Shown piece after piece: positions 30,870-38,971 of a stretch of DNA of 64,000 nt. The notes under the pieces are model-generated. The model saw only the letters and a program-made list of their open reading frames with translations, was not told the origin of the DNA and searched no databases. The position numbers and the translations under genes are program-made. Position 1 is the first letter of the stretch; each line of letters opens with the position of its first letter. Origin of the DNA: Micromonospora sp. WMMD882 (GTDB taxonomy: Bacteria; Actinomycetota; Actinomycetes; Mycobacteriales; Micromonosporaceae); assembly GCF_027497255.1 (NCBI RefSeq), contig NZ_CP114903.1, positions 1,116,001 to 1,180,000 on the forward strand, given 5' to 3'.

Positions 30870-32701
30870 GCCAGCTCCAGGGTGATCAGGTCGCCCTCGT
30901 CGCGGACCCGGGTCACGGTGACCGTCGAGCCGGCCGGCGGAGCCTCGGCGAACAGCGCCCGGGCCAGCGGGTTCACCAGCGCCGTCTCCAGCGCCGAGCC
31001 GATGCCCCGGCCGCCGTGCGCCAGGTCGGTGGTGCAGCGGGCCCGCAGCCAGGCGCGGGCCTGGTCGGCGAGGACGACGTGGAGGTCGTGCTCGTCGCGT
31101 AGCCGGCCGAGGATGTTGGCGAGCTGGAGGTCGAAGATGCGCGCCGCGGCTTCCGGGCCGACGAAGTGGAACACCACGATGTTGTCGCCGAGTCGGTTCA
31201 GCAGCTCCGGTCGGCGCAGCTCCCGGTTGAAGTGGTCCTCGATGGCCGCCCGCACCCTGGCCTCCACCTCCGGGTACGGGGCGCCGGGCAGGACCGTGGG
31301 TCGGCTTCCGCCGGCCGGGTCCGGTTCGGACATGCCGAGGTTCGAGGTGAAGATCAGGATGCTCTCGGAGAAGTGCACGGTGCCGCCGCGGCCGTCGGTG
31401 AGCCGACCGTCCTCCAGGATCTGGAGGAACTTGTCCAGGATCCGCGCGTGCGCCTTCTCGATCTCGTCGAAGAGGATCACCCGGAACGGCTGTTGCCGGA
31501 CGGCGTTGGTCAGCTCCCCGCCGGCTTCGAAGCCGACGTAGCCCGGTGGCGCGCCGATCAGCCGGTCACCCGAGTGCTCGGCGGAGAACTCGCTCATGTC
31601 GAACCGCAGGTAGGCGGACTCGTCCCCGAAGACCACCTGGGCCACCGCCTTGGCCAGCTCGGTCTTGCCGACGCCTGTCGGCCCGGCGAAGAACAGCACC
31701 CCACGCGGACGCGACGACGCGCGGGACGCCTGCGCGCCGGAGAGTCCCAGCGCGGCCCGTTTGAGGATGTCGAGGGTCTTGGTGACCGCCTGCGGTTGCC
31801 CGACGACCCGGTTCGGCAGGGACCGCTCGCCGGCCAGGATCCGGTGCCGCAGGAACTCGCGCCGCCACGGGTTGTCCAACACGCCGAGCTTGTACATCCG
31901 GGCCGCGTCGGGCAGCTCGCGGCTGGTCAGGCCGCGGTCGTGGGCGAGCCGGGTGGTCTCTATCATGCCCTGGAGGGTCATTCCCTCGGCGTGCTCGGCG
32001 AACGCCCGGGCCAGCTCGCCGAGCTGCGGCTCGTCGTGCCCCTCCGGCCGCAGCAGCAGTCGGGCGGTGCGTTCCCGGTCGCCGTAGTCGGGGGTGGGCA
32101 GGGCGATCGCGCGGACCCGCTCGTTGGCGGCGGTGAACCAGGCCGGCAGGTCACCCTCCTGGCCCAGCAGCCAGATGACCGGGTTGTACAGGCTGCCGGT
32201 GCGGCCGTGCGCGGCCGAGACCGGCTGGGCGGTCCGGGCGAGCTTGTCCATCCGGCGCAGGAACACCCGTTCGGCGTCCTGCGGGTCGGTGGGGGAGCGC
32301 AGCAGTCGCGCCGCCCGCAGCAGCATCGCCGCGCGGACCGGCTGCCGGGGGCGGGCGACCGCCTCCGCCTGGGTGGCCAGGGCGGCCAGGTCGGGGGCCC
32401 GCCCGCCGGCGCGGAACCCGTCCCCGAGCAGCGACCTGGCCGCCGCGGGGGCGTCCGACGCGCCGATCCGGCGCAGCTCCGGCCCGTCCACGCAGTCGTG
32501 GGCCAGCAGGAACGTGTAGCCGCTGCCGGCGAGCAGCCGGCCGAGCAGGTCGGGCAGGGGGACGAGCTGGGTCGCCCCGCCCGCGCCGACCAGGTACGAG
32601 TCGTCGGCGTTGCCCCACAGCACGTACTGGGCGTGGGTCGGCAGGGTGGCGTGGATCTCCCGGGCGAACGCGGGCCAGTCGGTCAGGTCGAGGTCGGTCA
32701 T
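30866..32701 (-). CDS. AAA+ ATPase with a ClpA/ClpB-type second domain
   Basis: ATG at 32701 overlaps the preceding stop (ATGA). The 611-aa protein has one clear AAA+ module in its C-terminal half: Walker A G340-P-T-G-V-G-K-T347, Walker B ILFDE with E413, and a FTSNLG sensor-1. A ClpB-like YVGFEAGGELT pore-loop region and a C-terminal small domain are also present. The N-terminal ~300 residues contain blocks such as NPVIWLLGQEGDLPAWF and ALPTPDYGDR that look like a decayed first AAA domain without P-loop. ClpA/B-type ATPases unfold or remodel proteins. Here the enzyme lies with kinase, FHA and CHAT genes and may assemble or activate the protease. The ATPase call is firm; the role is inference. 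Confidence 0.88.
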   Translation of the reverse strand: MTDLDLTDWPAFAREIHATLPTHAQYVLWGNADDSYLVGAGGATQLVPLPDLLGRLLAGSGYTFLLAHDCVDGPELRRIGASDAPAAARSLLGDGFRAGGRAPDLAALATQAEAVARPRQPVRAAMLLRAARLLRSPTDPQDAERVFLRRMDKLARTAQPVSAAHGRTGSLYNPVIWLLGQEGDLPAWFTAANERVRAIALPTPDYGDRERTARLLLRPEGHDEPQLGELARAFAEHAEGMTLQGMIETTRLAHDRGLTSRELPDAARMYKLGVLDNPWRREFLRHRILAGERSLPNRVVGQPQAVTKTLDILKRAALGLSGAQASRASSRPRGVLFFAGPTGVGKTELAKAVAQVVFGDESAYLRFDMSEFSAEHSGDRLIGAPPGYVGFEAGGELTNAVRQQPFRVILFDEIEKAHARILDKFLQILEDGRLTDGRGGTVHFSESILIFTSNLGMSEPDPAGGSRPTVLPGAPYPEVEARVRAAIEDHFNRELRRPELLNRLGDNIVVFHFVGPEAAARIFDLQLANILGRLRDEHDLHVVLADQARAWLRARCTTDLAHGGRGIGSALETALVNPLARALFAEAPPAGSTVTVTRVRDEGDLITLELA

Positions 32702-33981
32702 GACCGCTCCGGCCGGTGCTGGTCGCGGTACCGGTGGCTGGTCCGGCCCTGCTCGTCGGCGTCCCGGCCGGGGACGGCGGGGACGGGCCGGGCGCCGGGA
32801 TCGGTGAGCACGATCGGGGTGAACGCCAGCCCGGCGTCGGCGAGCCGGCCGACCGCCCGGTCGAGGTCGCCGCACCAGGCCGCCTCGGCGGAGGTGTCCG
32901 CCCCGGCGTCCCCGGGGCCGTCGGCGCGGTACATCATCGCGACGAGTTGCCGGTCGTCGCCGTCGACCCGCATCCGGACGAGGTGGTCGGGACGGCCCGG
33001 GTGGCTGATCTCCAGTCGACCCTCGGCGGCCTCGCCGACGGAGAAGTCCGGCCCCACCAGATAGCCCAGCTCGCCGAGCACGTCGGCGACGGCGTCGGTC
33101 AGGCTCGCCGCCGAGGCCCGGGACTCCACCTGGGCCCGCAGCCCGGCGACCTGGTCCAGCAGTCCGTCGTCCAGGTCCCGCCGGAAGGCGGCGACCTCGG
33201 CCAGCGCCGCCCGGACCGCGTCGAGCCGGTCCGGGTCGAGCCCGTGTCCGGGCCGGTACGGCGTCATGGCGTCGAGCACCTGGGCGGCGGTGACCGCGTC
33301 GTCGTACCGGCGGGCCGCCCGGTCGTTCGCCTCCTGCACCCGCAGCCGCAGCTCCACCAGGTGCGCCGCCCGGTCCGACCGGCGGGCCAGCGTCGCCGCG
33401 ACCGCCTCGACGCCGGCCCGGTCCGTCCCGTCGGCCCGCGGGTCCAGGGTGGAGAGCATGCGGGCGACCACCGCGCCGAGCTCCGGCGCCGGAGTGGGCG
33501 TCGGGCCGACCGGGGCCGGGGCGAGCACCTCCGCGGCGTCGACCAGCGGCCCGCCGCTCACCTCGGCCAGCAGCGCCGACAACCGGCGCGCCGTCTGGTC
33601 GGCGAGCGCCGTGGCGGCCCGCCGGTGGGCCGCCGCGACCAGCCCGGGGACCGTGCCGCACCAGTCGGCCACCGCCGGGGCGTCGACAGGTGGGGTGAGT
33701 CCTGGTTCCGGGGGCAGGCCGGCGGCGGTCAGCGCGGCGGCGGCCCCGGCGGCGTCCACCCGGGCCCGCACGAACGTCTGCGCCAGCCGTTCCCGCTCGT
33801 CGGCGGCCTGCGCCAGCGCCGCCTCCAGCGCCTCGCGTCGGCTGCGGCGCTGCTGGGTCAGGCAGCGGATCCGTTCGTTGCGCGCGGCGGCCTCGGCCGG
33901 GTCGAGGGCCAGCAGCGTGCCGAGTCCGGTGGCCAGTTGGGCCCCGCCGACCGCGAAACCGATGATGCTGATCCCACTCAC
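32698..33981 (-). CDS. helical/coiled-coil protein with N-terminal hydrophobic segment, unknown function
   Basis: GTG at 33981 overlaps the kinase stop (GTGA). The 427-aa protein begins with a hydrophobic stretch (about 3-26, ISIIGFAVGGAQLATGLG), a likely membrane anchor. Long charged helices (~30-330) with heptad-like Leu/Ala patterns follow, then a more globular C-terminal part (~335-410: FSVGEAAEGRLEISHPG ... VRMRVDGDDRQLVAMMY). That part looks like a small alpha/beta domain. I recognise no named family. Four-nucleotide overlaps on both sides make it an integral operon member, probably a scaffold linking the membrane kinase to the AAA+ ATPase. Confidence 0.7.
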   Translation of the reverse strand: MSGISIIGFAVGGAQLATGLGTLLALDPAEAAARNERIRCLTQQRRSRREALEAALAQAADERERLAQTFVRARVDAAGAAAALTAAGLPPEPGLTPPVDAPAVADWCGTVPGLVAAAHRRAATALADQTARRLSALLAEVSGGPLVDAAEVLAPAPVGPTPTPAPELGAVVARMLSTLDPRADGTDRAGVEAVAATLARRSDRAAHLVELRLRVQEANDRAARRYDDAVTAAQVLDAMTPYRPGHGLDPDRLDAVRAALAEVAAFRRDLDDGLLDQVAGLRAQVESRASAASLTDAVADVLGELGYLVGPDFSVGEAAEGRLEISHPGRPDHLVRMRVDGDDRQLVAMMYRADGPGDAGADTSAEAAWCGDLDRAVGRLADAGLAFTPIVLTDPGARPVPAVPGRDADEQGRTSHRYRDQHRPERS

Positions 33982-36335
33982 TGGTGTCCACCTTCGGAGA
34001 TGTCGCCGAGCAGCGTCCGCCGCCGGTTGGTGTGGAGCCGGCCGAACCGGGCCAGCCGGACGCCCGTCCAGCCCAGGTGTCCGCCCGCGGCGGCCAGGGT
34101 GGCCAGGGCCCAGCCGCCGCCGGCCAGGTTGAGCAGCGGCCCGAGGAAGCAGCACCCGAGGCAGCACAGCACCGCGAGCAGCGCCGGCGGCAGGCTGCTG
34201 CGGAGCCGGTTGCCGGTCTGCCGCAGCCTGGCCCAGCCCTCCGGCGCCCGGCGGCCGAGCTGCTGCAGCCGGGCCAGCGCCGACCAGGTGGGATGGTAGA
34301 ACCGGCCCAGCCGGTAGGCCACGGCGGACTCCGCGGCCGTGCCGACCAGCCAGGCGACGCCGTAGGTCACCACGACCGCGGCGTCGACCTGGGCGCTGCG
34401 GCCGTCGACGGTGACCAGGGCGCCGGCGCCGAGCGCTCCGACGGCGCCGGTCAGCAGCACCCCCGCCCAGATTCCGGCCGCCGCCGCGACGTGCCCGAAC
34501 GCCCCGGTCCGGCCGGCGGCCCGCTGCGCCTCCTCCTGCTCCCACAGCGCCCGGCCCCGGTCGCGTTCGGCGCGCGCCCGGGCTGCCTCGGCCTCCGCCT
34601 CGCCGGCCACCGTCAGCACGACCAGCGCCGCCGCCGGATCCGCGCCGTCGGGCAGCGCCGCGAACCAGGCCGGCCGGTCCGGGACCCGGTCGCGGGCGGC
34701 GGCGGCCCGCGCGGCCAGCGCCGGGGCGACGTCGGGGTCGGCCGCCGCGCGCAGCAGGGCCGCGAGATGGGTACGCCCTGCCCGCGCCAACGCCTGCCGG
34801 GCCGGCGCGGGCAGGGCGGGGTGGGCGCGGAGCGTGTCGAGGCTGGTCAGCCCGGTCCGCCACCGCCGGTCGATCTCCCGCAGCGGCTCGCCGCCGGCGA
34901 ACCCGGCGAGCAGGTCGGCGAGCTGGTGCCGCCACAGCTCGTCGACGATCTCGGCGGCGGGCCCCGGTCCGCTCTCGGCGGTCGCGGCGAGCCCGGCGAC
35001 GTGCTCGGGCAGCAGCGACGTGCCTCGGTACGTCGGCGGCAGCGTCGGGTCGAGCCAGCGCAGCAGGTGCGCCATCCGCAACCCGGGCGGCAGGTCGGCG
35101 GTGAGCACCTGGTCGATCAGCAGGATCCGCTGCTCGACGTCGGTGTCGAACTGCTCCAGCCAGGACCGCAGCAGCCGCCAGCCCTCGCCCGGGTCGCCGG
35201 GGGTGCCGACCCGCTCCAGAAAGGTGCGCTGCGCGTGGTCCCAGTGGGCCGCGAACGCGCGGGCCAAATCCGTCCGGGTCCAGCAGTCCCGCCCGGCGAC
35301 CGTGAGGGGCCGGCGGGCCCGGCCCCCGGCGGCGTGGTGGACCGGCGGGCTCTGGCCGGCCAGCCAGGCGTCGACCTGCTCGACGCCCCAGCGGTGGTCC
35401 GGGTCGCGGACCAGCAGCCCCTGGCAGAGCAGCCGCAGCCGCTCGTCGGTGACGCCGGCCAGGGGCACGTCCCGGACCAGCAGCTCGTGCAGGGCGACCC
35501 GTTCGGCGAGGCCGGCGAACGGGGCCTCGCCGGTGGCCAACTGCCGGACGATGATCCCGAGCGCCCACCAGTCCTGGGCGGGGGAGAACCGGCCGGAGAA
35601 CGATTCGGGCGCGGCGTACGCGATGGTGTGCGCCCGTCGGGTGAACCGCTTGGACGCCTCACCCAGGTACTTGCTGAGACCGAAGTCGCTCAGCGCCAAC
35701 CGGACCGGCGCGGTGGAGCGAAGCAGGACGTTCGACGGTTTGAGGTCGCTGTGCGTCAGGCGTGCGCGGTGCAGCTCGGCCAGGGCCGCGCTGATCTGCC
35801 CGACCACCGCCACGATCTCCGGGGTGGGCAGCGTGGCGGTGTCGAGGTGGTCGGCGAGGCTGCCGCCGGGGACGTACTCCATCAGCTCCCAGTGGCGGCC
35901 GTCGTCGTGCCCGGTCCGTTCCGGCGCGACCAGGTGGGTCCGGTCCAGGGTGACCAGACGCGCGGCCACCTCCCGGTCGACGGTGACGTGCCGACGGTAG
36001 ATCTTGACGACCCGCTGGTCGCCGGCGGTGTCCCGGACCAGCACCAGGTCGGCCTCGCCGCCGCCGGGCAGGTCACGGACGATCCGCCAGTGCGCGCGCA
36101 GCGGCGTCGGCAACCGCAGCAGCCCGTCGGCGGCCCACCCGTGCGGGTCCGCCGCCCCGGCGTCGGCGCCGGTGGGCTCCCGGCGGGTCGTCGGTGGGCC
36201 GGCCGGGTCCTCGCGCCGGGTCGGCGGTGGGTCCGCGGCCAGGTCCGCCGGCACGTCCTCCCGTCGGGTCGGCGGCGGCTCCGGGTCCCCGGGGCGTCGG
36301 TCCGCGTACGGCGGTGCCGACGGCTCCTCGCTCAT
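33978..36335 (-). CDS. Ser/Thr protein kinase with N-terminal TRRE repeats and C-terminal membrane segments
   Basis: ATG at 36335 begins a 785-aa protein. Residues 1-60 are disordered and hold three near-identical motifs (PPTRRED-like) with candidate phosphothreonines T23, T39 and T50. The kinase domain (~80-340) is of canonical type: VVKIY lysine K111, HSDLKPSN with D197, SDFGLS and APES. A helical region follows. Several hydrophobic segments in the C-terminal third (IWAGVLLTGAVGALGAG; VVVTYGVAWLVG; LLAVLCCLGCCFLGPLL) anchor it in the membrane. It heads the minus-strand operon that also encodes an FHA phospho-reader, so autophosphorylated TRRE repeats could recruit that protein (inference). 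The ribosome binding site is weak. Confidence 0.9.
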   Translation of the reverse strand: MSEEPSAPPYADRRPGDPEPPPTRREDVPADLAADPPPTRREDPAGPPTTRREPTGADAGAADPHGWAADGLLRLPTPLRAHWRIVRDLPGGGEADLVLVRDTAGDQRVVKIYRRHVTVDREVAARLVTLDRTHLVAPERTGHDDGRHWELMEYVPGGSLADHLDTATLPTPEIVAVVGQISAALAELHRARLTHSDLKPSNVLLRSTAPVRLALSDFGLSKYLGEASKRFTRRAHTIAYAAPESFSGRFSPAQDWWALGIIVRQLATGEAPFAGLAERVALHELLVRDVPLAGVTDERLRLLCQGLLVRDPDHRWGVEQVDAWLAGQSPPVHHAAGGRARRPLTVAGRDCWTRTDLARAFAAHWDHAQRTFLERVGTPGDPGEGWRLLRSWLEQFDTDVEQRILLIDQVLTADLPPGLRMAHLLRWLDPTLPPTYRGTSLLPEHVAGLAATAESGPGPAAEIVDELWRHQLADLLAGFAGGEPLREIDRRWRTGLTSLDTLRAHPALPAPARQALARAGRTHLAALLRAAADPDVAPALAARAAAARDRVPDRPAWFAALPDGADPAAALVVLTVAGEAEAEAARARAERDRGRALWEQEEAQRAAGRTGAFGHVAAAAGIWAGVLLTGAVGALGAGALVTVDGRSAQVDAAVVVTYGVAWLVGTAAESAVAYRLGRFYHPTWSALARLQQLGRRAPEGWARLRQTGNRLRSSLPPALLAVLCCLGCCFLGPLLNLAGGGWALATLAAAGGHLGWTGVRLARFGRLHTNRRRTLLGDISEGGHQ

Positions 36336-36480
36336 GCGTCTCGCCCCACCACTGTCGCGTCCTCCGCCGTCGTCGCGTCGTCACCTGTGACGGGACTGAC
36401 GGACAGCGCGCGTGCCGGTCGGCGCGGGGACGGACCGGAGCGACGCGGCCCGGAACAGCGCCGCAAGGAGTTGAAATGTC

Positions 36481-36494
36481 TGGAAGCGCTTACG
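36481..36494. promoter_or_regulatory. AGCGCT-core palindrome (LacI-type operator candidate)
   Basis: TGGAAGCGCTTACG contains a perfect AAGCGCTT centre (36484-36491), the usual core of LacI-family operators. It lies ~180 nt upstream of the amylase ATG and resembles the operators found upstream of the GH16, GH5 and ara genes in this window. Confidence 0.45.
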
Positions 36495-36569
36495 GGGCGC
36501 TGTGGTGGGATTTCGGTGTGATCACCACTGCTCGGGCTCGTGTTGCCGGTTGGTTTCCAAAATCCTCCC

Positions 36570-36592
36570 GCAAGGTCTTGCAAAGTTTGCAG
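36570..36592 (+). promoter_or_regulatory. CTTGCA-type repeats, candidate MalR/Reg1-like site of the amylase
   Basis: The segment holds three TGCA/GCAA-rich elements (GCAAGG, CTTGCAA, TTTGCAG) with a related AATGCAG just downstream, 80-105 nt before the amylase ATG. Streptomyces amylase promoters carry comparable CTTGCAG repeats recognised by the maltose regulator. The match is by eye only. Confidence 0.4.
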
Positions 36593-36674
36593 AAATGCAG
36601 CATGGTTCTGTCAACCCGGACGGCCGTCCACTCTCGCCAGAGTCCCGTCGACCCGGAAGAAGGTCCCCGTCCCC

Positions 36675-38831
36675 ATGCCACGTCTGCGACCACCCCTGCC
36701 CGCCCGCGCCGGCCGGGTCCTGCTCGCCGTCGCCCTCGCCGCGACCGGCGTCGCCCCGGCGGTCGTCACGGCCGCCACCGCCACCCCCGCACGGGCGGCC
36801 GTCACCCTCAACGACAGCGAGGTGACGGCCAACCTGTGGCAGTGGAACTGGCCCTCCGTCGCCGCCGCCTGCACCGACCACCTCGGCCCGGCCGGGTACG
36901 GCGCGGTCCAGGTGGCCCCGCCCCAGGAGTCGGTCAGCCTGCCCGCCAGCCCTGACGGCGTCCATCCCTGGTACGAGGTGTACCAGCCGGTCTCCTACCA
37001 GCTGGAGAGCCGGTTCGGCACCCGGCAGCAGTTCGCCGCGATGGTCACCGCCTGCCACGCCGCCGGGGTGCGGGTCTACGTCGACGCGGTGGTCAACCAC
37101 ATGGCCGGCACCAACAACCCGGCCGGCACGGTCGGCTACGCCGGCACCCGGTTCACCGGTTACGGCTACCCGGCGGTGCCCTACGGCGACGGCGACTTCC
37201 ACCGGCCGGGCGACAACTGCCCCACCAACGGCACGATCACCGACTGGAACAACGAGGCCCAGGTCACGAGCTGTGAGCTGCTCTCCCTCTCCGACCTGTA
37301 CACCGAGAAGGACAGCGTCCGCACCAAGATCGCCGGCTACCTCGACGACCTGATCGGGCTGGGCGTCGACGGCTTCCGGGTGGACGCGGTCAAGCACGTC
37401 CGCAAGGACGACTTCGCGGCGATCCTCGGCAAGCTGGACGACACCGTCGCCGAGGGCCGGCGCCCGTACGTGGCCCAGGAGATCTTCGACGGGGCCAGCA
37501 ACCCGGCGTTGCAGGCGCGGGCCTTCACCGGCAACGGCGACGTGCTCGACTTCGCGTACGCCAAGGGCATCCGCTCGGCGTTCCAGGGCTCGATCTCCGC
37601 GCTGGCGAACGTCGCGAACTGGAACCTCGACGCGCCCAGCGCCAACGTGTTCGCCATGGTGACCAACCACGACCTGGAACGCGACGGGGTGGTGCTGTCC
37701 TACAAGAACGGGACCGACTACGTCCTGGCGAACTACTTCGCGCTGGCCTACCCGCACGGCAGGCCGTCGGTCTACGACAGCTTCACCTGGACCGACCGCA
37801 ACCAGTCGCCGCCGGCCACCGGCAGCGGACACGTCACCGACGCCGTGTGCGGCGCCGCCTGGACCTGCCTGAGCCAGAGCACCGGCATCAAGGGCATGGT
37901 CGGCTGGGCCAACGCCGCCCGCCCGGTCCGGACGGTCTCGGGATTCACCACGGTGAACAGCAACGTCATCGGCTTCCACCGGGGCGACCGGGCCTGGATC
38001 GGCATCAACGACTCCGGTGTCGCCGCCACCGCCACCTTCCCCACCGGCCTCGCCGACGGCGACTACTGCGACGTCATCTCCGGCGGGGTGACCGGCGCGG
38101 GCTGCGCCGGCGCCCGGATCACCGTCTCCGGCGGCCGGGCGACGGTGACCGTGCCGGCGAACGGCGCGGTCGCCATCCACGTCGGCGCCCGGACCACCCC
38201 GGGCGATCCGGGCGATCCGGGTGATCCGGACGACACGGTCGCCACCACCGTCACCGTCACCGCCAGCACGACCGGCGGGCAGGAGGTCCTGCTGGCCGGC
38301 AGCGTGCCCGCGCTCGGCGGCTGGGCCCCGGCCGGCGCGGTCCGGCTGACCGCCCAGGGCGGCAACGTCTTCCGGGGCGTGGCGCACCTGCCGCCGTCGA
38401 CGACGGTGGAGTACAAGTTCGTCAAGCGGGCCGCCGACGGCACGGTCACCTGGGAGTCGGGAGGCAACCGCAGCCTCACCACTCCGGCCTCCGGCACGTA
38501 CGCGGTCACCGAGACGTTCCGCGGTGACACCCCCACCGCGTCGGTGGCCGCCTCGTTCTCGGTCTCCGCGACGACGTACTACGGGCAGAACGTCTTCGTG
38601 GTGGGCAACATCGCGGCACTGGGCGGCTGGAACCCGGCCAACGCCGTGCCGCTGTCGTCGGCGGCCTACCCGGCCTGGCGGGCGACGCTGGACCTGCCGC
38701 CGCAGACCGCGGTGGAGTACAAGTATCTCAAGAAGAACCCGGACGGCACGGTCACCTGGGAGGGCGGCGGCAACCGCGGCTTCACCACCCCGGCCGGCGG
38801 CGCCGTGACCCGGAGCGACACCTGGCGGTGA
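36675..38831 (+). CDS. secreted alpha-amylase (GH13) with two CBM20 starch-binding domains
   Basis: ATG at 36675 follows a GAAGAAGG site; the in-frame sequence further upstream is non-coding. The 718-aa precursor has a signal peptide (~1-41, ending ARAA). The GH13 barrel (~43-510) has VDAVVNH, nucleophile D237 in GFRVDAVKH, acid/base E269 in AQEIFD and D333 in VTNHD. Two CBM20 domains follow (~525-615 and ~622-718), each with LGGW and EYK signatures, after a Gly-Asp-Pro linker. It would be exported by Sec to hydrolyse starch outside the cell. A signal peptide and a complete catalytic triad make this call firm. The candidate sites upstream suggest control by sugar-responsive repressors. Confidence 0.95.
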   Translation: MPRLRPPLPARAGRVLLAVALAATGVAPAVVTAATATPARAAVTLNDSEVTANLWQWNWPSVAAACTDHLGPAGYGAVQVAPPQESVSLPASPDGVHPWYEVYQPVSYQLESRFGTRQQFAAMVTACHAAGVRVYVDAVVNHMAGTNNPAGTVGYAGTRFTGYGYPAVPYGDGDFHRPGDNCPTNGTITDWNNEAQVTSCELLSLSDLYTEKDSVRTKIAGYLDDLIGLGVDGFRVDAVKHVRKDDFAAILGKLDDTVAEGRRPYVAQEIFDGASNPALQARAFTGNGDVLDFAYAKGIRSAFQGSISALANVANWNLDAPSANVFAMVTNHDLERDGVVLSYKNGTDYVLANYFALAYPHGRPSVYDSFTWTDRNQSPPATGSGHVTDAVCGAAWTCLSQSTGIKGMVGWANAARPVRTVSGFTTVNSNVIGFHRGDRAWIGINDSGVAATATFPTGLADGDYCDVISGGVTGAGCAGARITVSGGRATVTVPANGAVAIHVGARTTPGDPGDPGDPDDTVATTVTVTASTTGGQEVLLAGSVPALGGWAPAGAVRLTAQGGNVFRGVAHLPPSTTVEYKFVKRAADGTVTWESGGNRSLTTPASGTYAVTETFRGDTPTASVAASFSVSATTYYGQNVFVVGNIAALGGWNPANAVPLSSAAYPAWRATLDLPPQTAVEYKYLKKNPDGTVTWEGGGNRGFTTPAGGAVTRSDTWR

Positions 38832-38971
38832 CCCTCGGGTGGGCCCCTGCCCACCGTGGCGTCGTCGTCACCCGGACGCCCCGGCCCGCCCGGCCGGGGT
38901 GTCCGGCTGCTCCACCCTGGCTGCCTCTACCGTGGTCTGACGGAGCCGAATCCTTCCGCCGAGGAGCGCCG

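Larger units (their letters stand above)
36336..36674. other. 339-bp divergent intergenic region upstream of kinase and amylase
   Basis: No gene is seen. It contains the two candidate operators listed at 36481 and 36570, both on the amylase side, and a comparatively A/T-rich stretch around 36550-36605. I found no convincing -35/-10 pair for the kinase operon. Confidence 0.5.

Noticed and set aside
33982..35568. Upstream in-frame extension of the helical protein into the kinase gene
   Set aside because: It would overlap the whole 3' half of the kinase gene in another frame; the GTG at 33981 in a GTGA overlap is the natural start.
33984..36521. Plus-strand frame of ~845 codons opposite the membrane kinase
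   Set aside because: The kinase on the minus strand has all catalytic motifs; this frame is Gly/Arg/Pro-rich without structure.
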